This document shows positions 41,201-45,401 of a stretch of 45,401 bases of DNA, in pieces. The DNA comes from an uncultured Lachnospiraceae bacterium. GTDB lineage: Bacteria; Bacillota; Clostridia; Lachnospirales; Lachnospiraceae. The DNA is taken from NCBI GenBank assembly GCA_910586255.1, contig CAJUHR010000027.1, positions 1 through 45,401 of the forward strand, in the 5' to 3' direction. Numbering within the stretch: position 1 is the stretch's first letter; every line of letters starts with the position of its first letter. The notes under the pieces are model-generated. The model was not told the DNA's origin. It saw only the letters and a list, made by a program, of their open reading frames with translations, and ran no database searches. The translations under genes and the position numbers were made by a program.

Positions 41201-41930
41201 GGCCTTTTCCAACAAGAGCCGGCAAAATCTGCGGTATATTTACGGGAAAAATCTGTGGAAGGATTCGGAGGGAAAATATATCCCGGAGCAGAGGGTGGCC
41301 GACAATTTGGAGCTGGCTTATGCCATCAGTGTCCACAAGTCCCAGGGCTCTGAATTTGACTATGTATATCTGGTCATTCCGGGAAGGGACAGCCATCTGC
41401 TTTCCATGGAGCTTTTATATACGGCTATTACCAGGGCGCGGAGGAAGGTGACGGTGTTTTTGCAGGAGGATATGAGCACCTTATCGTCTCTGGGCCATAT
41501 GGAAAAGTCGGCTGTCCGCCGGATCAATTCCTCGGTGTTTTATTTCAGGCCGCTGCCGGAGGAGCTTTTGTACAGCAGAAACTGGCACGCGGATGAGAAA
41601 AGGCTGGCAACCCTGTCGGAATATTTTGTGCGGTCAAAGTCAGAGGTTATCATAGCCAATATGCTGTCGCAAGAGAATGTGCCCTTTGTGTATGAGGAGC
41701 CTCTGTACGCGCCGGACGGAACCATGTATCTTCCTGATTTTACGGTGAAATTCCGCGGGGAGACTTATTACTGGGAGCATGTGGGCATGCTGCACCGGTA
41801 TGATTACAGGGTGCATTGGGAGGAAAAGAAAAAGTGGTATGAAAAGCATTTTCCGGGCAGGCTGTTGATTACTTTTGAGAGTGAAAATTTGTCGAGGGAG
41901 GCTATGAAGATAATTGAGGAGTATCGATAA
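38295..41930 (+). CDS. RecD2-like helicase fused to PD-(D/E)xK-like nuclease
   Basis: 1211 aa from ATG 38295 (GGGGAGG upstream). Residues 1-70 carry six cysteines (21, 25, 30, 58, 63, 67) that could bind zinc or an Fe-S cluster. Residues 70-580 match nothing I recognise. The SF1 helicase core has Walker A SGAAGTGKT (600-608), Walker B LDECSMID (D685, E686), GDPNQLPPIG, the UvrD-C2-type VHKSQGSEFD (from 1013) and TAITRARRK (1043-1051), as in RecD2. The C-terminal 100 residues form an endonuclease-like domain: E1117, D1148 in YLPDFTV, E1161 in YYWEHVGM, and a basic EKKKWYEKH helix. It is monocistronic. It could act in repair or as a single-gene defence enzyme; neither is shown. Confidence 0.85.
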   Translation: MAIHMSIRLAWHSDGWNGHICKKPCENVYCVGQHSYPGNQIAGTRDLDFETEHAGEPCALYPCRVACGLSVNTFGKETIQVKVDPPSWWKEGEADAGILTLPPYTTGTWCYEAMYGEEALSDVRGRTYDNDKRRRNAEAYFEQFEEGKSLVFYYAGYSNPFSEEEQDNYVIAGISRIKKIHDFHYYENATDQIKADYADGLIWQKPVTSMYPDEGLRIPYWKYMENEEALSHIVIKPLHRSPFKYGSREVSDDDAIEIIQQLIGAVDYLIKIGDDTENWELRRGWLGSVLNELWRARGPYPGFASALINIGLHELVPSYIGLSNEQEMKGFRDEVKELLAGEKDEVRGHKISGLRVVRREFMLREEEEQRLLLDILPRFDLTGEQMGRILGENRGAVSIRASLSEIAKNPYIIFEQYQGMEPDDAIPFYKIDNGIIASPEYGLENIFDPGATERLRAFCVDELNRIAAHSFGKAETILKYVNGRLERMPEWKRYTFKLKNFKIEREILEKALFLKEDKELYLYLRWVWEDEREIRHAFTMLTDRPDISFKLAISREKFKNKLRNPESKLNEAAPEQYEAILEKQADICMQIFSKPLCVLSGAAGTGKTTVIKAIVENIERVHGRAAGFLLMAPTGKAAERIKLQTGKDSSTIHSFLAGNGWLNENMTLKRTGGKQGQEVNTIILDECSMIDLNLFATLIRSINWNTVQRLILVGDPNQLPPIGRGRVFADTIDWLNREYPNNVGVLSENIRQLVNRVEKNGCGILDLAGLFIQEKQADEGGKSQAEDLKFRKEKLFEKILFQGNGDVDKDLGVYFWKEQEDLEETLYEAMVRDMESVTGLTEYGTVNDLWIAAIRDKEDSSRSNPDAIQVISPYRGEFYGTDALNTLLQKDFNPSWSRKYTLDGISYYDKVIQFKNRPKSDMAYAYNRETKMTERHEVFNGEIGLALIHPFDYKDYRYKNQRTIEKLQVAFSNKSRQNLRYIYGKNLWKDSEGKYIPEQRVADNLELAYAISVHKSQGSEFDYVYLVIPGRDSHLLSMELLYTAITRARRKVTVFLQEDMSTLSSLGHMEKSAVRRINSSVFYFRPLPEELLYSRNWHADEKRLATLSEYFVRSKSEVIIANMLSQENVPFVYEEPLYAPDGTMYLPDFTVKFRGETYYWEHVGMLHRYDYRVHWEEKKKWYEKHFPGRLLITFESENLSREAMKIIEEYR

Positions 41931-41991
41931 GCAGTGTTTTGGACCGCGTTTATAGCAGCCGGCAGGCAGAAAAATTTTCCTCTTAAATAAA

Positions 41992-42020
41992 TTGCAAAAT
42001 TTTGGGAAGTGTTATATACT
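41992..42020 (+). promoter_or_regulatory. Promoter of the SEC-C / methyltransferase unit
   Basis: TTGCAA (41992-41997), 17 bases, TATACT (42015-42020). Confidence 0.7.
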
Positions 42021-42034
42021 AAGGAAATGATATT

Positions 42035-42085
42035 GCGGCCCCGTGCTGTCAGCTTTATGAGGAGCGTGTCGGCGTTTGGGGCCGC
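42035..42085 (+). promoter_or_regulatory. Leader stem GCGGCCCC/GGGGCCGC
   Basis: Perfect 8-bp arms at 42035-42042 and 42078-42085 enclose 35 bases in the leader, ending 12 bases before the first ATG. No T-run follows. It could affect translation of the SEC-C gene, whose ribosome site is weak. Confidence 0.4.
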
Positions 42086-42097
42086 GGGACAACAAAG

Positions 42098-42631
42098 ATG
42101 AGAAAGGATGCAGATCAGACTATGGCATTGTTGGAGACATGGAGGAATCTTGCCTATGGCAACGGTTCCAATGATAAAGAAAAGCAGAGATTGTGGGACG
42201 GATATTTTGCGATTGAAAAGGGAATTTATGAGAAGATTCTGGCCAATCCCACAGAGGTGATTACCGGCACGGTGAAGGAGCTGGCAGAAAAGTATGAGAC
42301 AGAGCTTCTGATTATGACCGGATTTTTGGATGGGATCAATGAGAGCTTAAAGGATTATGAGAACCCTATTGATACCATGGAGGAGGATACGCAGGTAAAG
42401 ATTGAGATCGATCCGGAGAAGCTCTACTACAATATGGTGGCAGCCAAGGCAGAGTGGCTTTATACCCTGCCCCAGTGGGATGAGATCTTAAGCGAGGAGC
42501 GCAGGAAGGAGCTTTACAAGCAGCAGAAGGCCTCCGGCACCATCCGCAAGGAGAAGAAAATATTCCCCAATGACCCCTGCCCTTGTGGAAGCGGGAAAAA
42601 GTACAAAAAGTGCTGCGGAAGGAACGCATAG
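42098..42631 (+). CDS. SEC-C motif protein, 177 aa
   Basis: The C-terminal zinc-binding SEC-C motif (NDPCPCGSGKKYKKCCG, last 20 residues) is the same module found at the end of SecA and many stand-alone proteins. The first 150 residues are helical (GTVKELAEKYETELLIMTGFLDGINESL; PEKLYYNMVAAKAEWLYTLPQWDEIL) and are seen in conserved Firmicute proteins of unknown role. The ATG at 42098 has a poor ribosome site, and ATG 42122 (MALLETW) is an alternative start. The methyltransferase gene begins eight bases after its stop, so the two are co-transcribed. Confidence 0.85.
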   Translation: MRKDADQTMALLETWRNLAYGNGSNDKEKQRLWDGYFAIEKGIYEKILANPTEVITGTVKELAEKYETELLIMTGFLDGINESLKDYENPIDTMEEDTQVKIEIDPEKLYYNMVAAKAEWLYTLPQWDEILSEERRKELYKQQKASGTIRKEKKIFPNDPCPCGSGKKYKKCCGRNA

Positions 42632-42639
42632 AGATAAAG

Positions 42640-43392
42640 GTGGATGCGTATACAGGATTTGCAAAGGTCTATGACCTGTTTATGGAGGATGTTCCTTACG
42701 GACAGTGGTGCGACCGGGTGGCGGAGCTTTTGCGAGAGCAGGGAGTGGCAGAGGGCCTGGTGCTGGATATAGGGTGCGGTACAGGCAGGCTGACACGGCT
42801 TCTGGCAGACAAGGGATATGACATGATCGGTGTGGACATGTCCGGAGAGATGCTGGAGGCGGCCATGGAGGAGAACCAGGACGGCTCGATTCTCTATCTG
42901 CAGCAGGATATGCGGGAGTTTGAGCTGTACGGAACCGTGAGAGCGATTGTCAGCATCTGCGATTCCATGAATTACCTGATGGAATATGAGGAGCTGGTTC
43001 AGGTGCTTTCACTGGCAGACAATTATCTGGATCCGGGCGGTGTTTTCCTTTTTGATATGAATACGCCTTATAAGTACCGGGAGCTTTTGGGTGAGCAGAC
43101 CATCGCGGAAAACAGGGAGGAAGGCAGCTTTATCTGGGAAAATTATTTTGATGAAGAAGAGCAGGTGAACCAGTATGACCTGACACTGTTTGTCCGGGAG
43201 GAGGATGACCGTTACAGGAAGTATGAGGAGACTCATTTTCAGCGGGCCTATGAGGTGGATGAGGTGAAAAAGGCCATCCGGGAGGCTGGTCTTAAGCTGG
43301 TGGCCGTATATGACGGCTGGACGAAAGACGCGCCCCGAAAGGACAGTGAGAGACTGAGCTTTGTAGTTCGGGAGATTAAGAAAATTTTATAA
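42640..43392 (+). CDS. Class I SAM-dependent methyltransferase, 250 aa
   Basis: Rossmann-type methyltransferase: AYTGFAKVYDLFM at the N-terminus, SAM motif VLDIGCGTGRL (41-51), IGVDMSGEML with the acidic ribose-binding Asp, then QQDMREF and the catalytic-loop region SICDSMNYL. The substrate is unknown. No ATG is in place; GTG 42640 gives a start like those of family members, while the frame is open back to a TTG at 42583 inside the SEC-C gene. No strong ribosome site is visible, suggesting translation coupled to the SEC-C gene. Confidence 0.85.
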   Translation: MDAYTGFAKVYDLFMEDVPYGQWCDRVAELLREQGVAEGLVLDIGCGTGRLTRLLADKGYDMIGVDMSGEMLEAAMEENQDGSILYLQQDMREFELYGTVRAIVSICDSMNYLMEYEELVQVLSLADNYLDPGGVFLFDMNTPYKYRELLGEQTIAENREEGSFIWENYFDEEEQVNQYDLTLFVREEDDRYRKYEETHFQRAYEVDEVKKAIREAGLKLVAVYDGWTKDAPRKDSERLSFVVREIKKIL

Positions 43393-43415
43393 AGTGACTT
43401 TGGTGCCATACAGAC

Positions 43416-43463
43416 AAATCCGCTCATAGCATATTAAAAAGATATGCCAGGGGCGGATTTTTT
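43416..43463 (+). terminator. Nested hairpin with T6 before glycosyltransferase
   Basis: AAATCCGC (43416-43423) pairs with GCGGATTT (43453-43460) and encloses GCATAT (43429-43434) with ATATGC (43442-43447). Six T follow (43458-43463). It probably ends the methyltransferase operon, and its 3' arm covers the start region of the next gene. Confidence 0.65.
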
Positions 43464-44550
43464 GATTACTATCAGTCTGTGTATGATTGTAAAAAATGAG
43501 GAGAAGGTATTGGAGCGGTGTCTGAAATCGGTCAGTGAATTTGTGGATGAGATTATTATTGTGGATACGGGGTCAGAGGACAAAACCAGGGAGATTGCAG
43601 GAAAATTTACAAAAAAGGTGTATGATTTTCCCTGGAGAGATGATTTTGCGGCGGCAAGAAATGAGGCGTTTTCCAGGGCGACCATGGACTATTGCATGTG
43701 GCTGGACGCGGACGATGTGGTAACAGATGAGAACCGTAAACGGATTTGCTGTCTGAAGGAGACCATAGATCCGGACACGGACATGGTTATGATGAAATAT
43801 GCCATTTCGGAGGATTTGGAAGGAAATCCGCTCTTTTCTTATTACCGGGAGCGGCTGGTGAGAAACGGACGGGGATTTTTGTGGAAGGGACGTGTCCACG
43901 AGGTGATTGTACCGGCGGGAAAGGTGATTTATTCGGATATTGTGATCCATCATCGGAAAATCGGTGCAGGAGACGGAGACAGAAATTTGCGGATTTATGA
44001 GAAAATGATTGAGGAGGGAGAGAAACTGGATGAGAGAAGCAAATTTTATTATGGGAGAGAGCTTTTAACTCACAAAAGATATGCCCAGGCTAAAAGAGTG
44101 TTGGAGGAATTTCTGGCAGGAGACGGGTGGGCGGAAAATAAGATAGAGGCGTGTCTTAATCTGGCCGAGTGTTTTCGGGCTCTTGGACAAAAGGAGGACG
44201 GGGCCTTGGCTTTGTTAAAGGGATTTTTGTATGGGGCTCCCAGGGGAGAGGCCTGTTTTGAGCTGGGAAGATATTTTCAGGAGAAGGAGGAATGGGAGAT
44301 GGCTATATTCTGGTATGAGACAGCCCTTAAGCTGACACCTCCCGGGGAGACAGGAGCCTTTGTGCGGCGGGATTATTACGGATATCTGCCGGAAATCAAC
44401 TTGTGCGTGTGTTATGACCATCTGGGGGAGACAAGAAAGGCTTATGAGTATCATTTAAAATCCAGAGCGCGCAAGCCCGAGGCCCGGGAGGTAAAGTGGA
44501 ATGAGCAGTATTTTCGGGAAAAGGGGATGGAGGAGATTCGGATCGTGTGA
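43462..44550 (+). CDS. GT2 glycosyltransferase with C-terminal TPR-like repeats
   Basis: About 362 aa. The N-terminal GT-A domain begins ITISLCMIVKNEEKVLERCL, with IIVDTGSEDKT, a metal-binding LDADD (near residue 85) and RLVRNGRGFLWKGRVHEVI. Residues from about 190 form TPR-like helical repeats (RSKFYYGRELL; CLNLAECFRALGQ; GRYFQEKEEWEMAIFWYETAL). This matches SunS-like peptide or protein glycosyltransferases. TTG 43462 gives the usual family start and follows AGGGGCGG; ATG 43444 is inside a hairpin with no ribosome site. It is followed by a collagen-like gene, the arrangement known for C. difficile SgtA and BclA3, so the collagen-like protein is the likely acceptor. Confidence 0.88.
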   Translation: MITISLCMIVKNEEKVLERCLKSVSEFVDEIIIVDTGSEDKTREIAGKFTKKVYDFPWRDDFAAARNEAFSRATMDYCMWLDADDVVTDENRKRICCLKETIDPDTDMVMMKYAISEDLEGNPLFSYYRERLVRNGRGFLWKGRVHEVIVPAGKVIYSDIVIHHRKIGAGDGDRNLRIYEKMIEEGEKLDERSKFYYGRELLTHKRYAQAKRVLEEFLAGDGWAENKIEACLNLAECFRALGQKEDGALALLKGFLYGAPRGEACFELGRYFQEKEEWEMAIFWYETALKLTPPGETGAFVRRDYYGYLPEINLCVCYDHLGETRKAYEYHLKSRARKPEAREVKWNEQYFREKGMEEIRIV

Positions 44551-44565
44551 GTGTTTCCGTGGACG

Positions 44566-44594
44566 AACCAAACGGGCAAACGGGACATATGATA
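44566..44594 (+). promoter_or_regulatory. Candidate sigma-K promoter
   Basis: AACC (44566-44569), 16 bases, CATATGATA (44586-44594). This fits the mother-cell sigma-K pattern mACm-N16-CATAnnnTA at every defined position. It lies 80 bases before the collagen-like start. Confidence 0.6.
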
Positions 44595-44673
44595 CAGTAA
44601 ACCGGCGAGGCTGGATAGGATGATAAAAGGGTGTCAGACCGTTGCCGGGGGAGAAAATGAAAGGAGTTATCAT

Positions 44674-45401
44674 ATGTATTGTGATTCGATAGATTCAGGT
44701 TATGGAAGAGACGGAAGGTGTGGAGAAAGAAGAGGATGTTGTCATCCTAACCGGCCGGTGCCTCCGTATCCGCCAATGCCGCCAGGACCGCCATTTCCGC
44801 CAGGGCCGTCCTGCTGCTGCCGGGGACCGCGGGGACCAGAAGGTCCTATGGGGCCGGAGGGACCGATGGGTCCCATGGGTCCGGCGGGACCGGCAGGCCC
44901 GGGACTGAGCCAGGTGGAGGCTTTTGATCCGTCCAGACAGTATCTCAGGGGAGATATGGTGTATTTCAATGGCAGCCTTTACCGGGTAAACAGAGATTTT
45001 CCTGTAGGGATTCCGGGAGTTTCCCCGGACTATGACCTGGTTACCGCGGCAGGGCCTACGGGGGCTACCGGTCCTCAGGGACCTCAGGGCGCCCAAGGTC
45101 CTCAGGGAGCTCAGGGAGCTACCGGTCCTCAGGGACCTCAGGGAATCCAGGGAGAACCAGGTCCGGCCGGAGCTGCCGGAGCGACCGGCCCAACAGGTCC
45201 GCAAGGCATACAGGGGGTACAGGGGCCCCAAGGAATCGCGGGAGCAGTGGGAGCGACCGGCCCGGCAGGAGCAGTCGGCCCCACGGGAGCAACCGGCCCG
45301 ACCGGGGAAGCCGGCCCGGCAGGAGCAGTCGGCCCCACAGGAGCAACCGGCCCGGCAGGAGCAGTCGGCCCCACAGGAGCAACCGGCCCGGCAGGAGCAG
45401 T
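44674..45401 (+). CDS. Collagen-like (BclA-type) surface protein, partial
   Basis: AAGGAG at 44661-44666 precedes ATG 44674, and the frame is open to the window end (242 codons seen). Residues 1-50 are Cys- and Pro-rich (RGCCHPN, PYPPMPPGPP, PSCCCRGP). A short Gly-X-Y run (about 50-77) is interrupted by a compact domain at about 78-126 (DPSRQYLRGDMVYFNGSLYRV, G-x-x-P, DYDLV) resembling CBM5/12-like modules. Long GPQ/GAT/GPA repeats then continue off the edge. There is no signal peptide, as expected for proteins deposited on spores from the mother cell. The neighbouring glycosyltransferase and the sigma-K-like promoter support an exosporium or spore-coat glycoprotein. The C-terminal domain is not visible. 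Confidence 0.88.
   Translation, partial: MYCDSIDSGYGRDGRCGERRGCCHPNRPVPPYPPMPPGPPFPPGPSCCCRGPRGPEGPMGPEGPMGPMGPAGPAGPGLSQVEAFDPSRQYLRGDMVYFNGSLYRVNRDFPVGIPGVSPDYDLVTAAGPTGATGPQGPQGAQGPQGAQGATGPQGPQGIQGEPGPAGAAGATGPTGPQGIQGVQGPQGIAGAVGATGPAGAVGPTGATGPTGEAGPAGAVGPTGATGPAGAVGPTGATGPAGA
45259..45401 (+). repeat. 36-bp in-frame tandem repeats in collagen region
   Basis: A unit beginning GGCCCGGCAGGAGCAGTC starts at 45259, 45313, 45349 and 45385 (cut by the window end). The last three are 36 bases apart; the first interval is 54, i.e. 36 plus 18 encoding an extra GPTGEA. The unit encodes GPAGAVGPTGAT. The near-identity of copies points to recent expansion. Confidence 0.85.

Noticed and set aside
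43425..43433. CATAGCATA as a sigma-K -10 for the glycosyltransferase
   Set aside because: No mACm element lies at the right distance, and these bases are already explained by the inner stem of the terminator hairpin. Kept only as a possibility.
45119..45382. Long minus-strand frames opposite the collagen region
   Set aside because: They are mirror images of the GC-rich Gly-X-Y repeat and encode low-complexity Pro/Gly/Leu or Gly/Pro/Ala sequence; the plus strand has the ribosome site and start.
45259..45401. Regular 36-bp spacing as a CRISPR array
   Set aside because: Units are contiguous without unique spacers and encode an in-frame collagen repeat.

Overview
The window looks like chromosome of a strictly anaerobic, spore-forming Firmicute of the Clostridium cluster XIVa / Lachnospiraceae kind. 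The evidence is AGGAGG-type ribosome sites, moderate GC by eye, an oxygen-sensitive class III ribonucleotide reductase (nrdD-nrdG), a pyrophosphate-type phosphofructokinase, a tripartite tricarboxylate transporter, and a collagen-like protein with a sigma-K-like late-sporulation promoter. No species is claimed.

Layout. 1-1.3 kb: an AT-rich, probably acquired gene of unknown function. 1.7-11.5 kb: an accessory block of mostly unrecognised small proteins. It contains two paralogous helical proteins, two distant paralogs of about 300-324 aa, a degenerate-looking tRNA-Pro(CGG), an XRE regulator, and a tandemly duplicated two-gene module (a DUF7448-like protein plus a 313-aa partner). One copy of the module carries an internal deletion, a frameshift at a G7 tract and a 34-codon stub. 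Two calcineurin-type phosphoesterases close the block, which ends at a strong bidirectional terminator. 11.6-16.7 kb, minus strand: a heterodimeric ABC exporter, a TauE/SafE permease and a C_GCAxxG_C_C protein. 16.8-19.5 kb: nrdD-nrdG behind a sigma-A promoter and NrdR-box-like sites. 19.5-21.5 kb, minus: a LacX-like mutarotase and its LacI-family regulator. 21.8-24.6 kb: an SsuCBA-type ABC importer. 24.8-29.2 kb: a two-component system followed by nagB- and nagA-like genes. 29.2-37.3 kb: a divergent IclR regulator controlling a long operon (DapA-family aldolase, TctC-TctB-TctA, D-aminoacylase-like amidohydrolase, a 36-codon linker ORF, PPi-phosphofructokinase).

37.4-38.2 kb is a scar: an ATPase pseudogene lying between two copies of a repeated box-plus-hairpin element. 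38.3-41.9 kb encodes a 1211-aa protein with a cysteine-rich N-terminus, a RecD2-like SF1 helicase core and a C-terminal PD-(D/E)xK-like nuclease domain, the best candidate here for a novel nucleic-acid or defence enzyme. 42-43.4 kb: a SEC-C protein and a SAM methyltransferase. 43.4-45.4 kb: a glycosyltransferase-TPR protein next to a collagen-like protein that runs off the window, probably a spore-surface glycoprotein system analogous to BclA with its glycosyltransferase.

All statements come from reading the sequence and remembered family knowledge; no database search was run.
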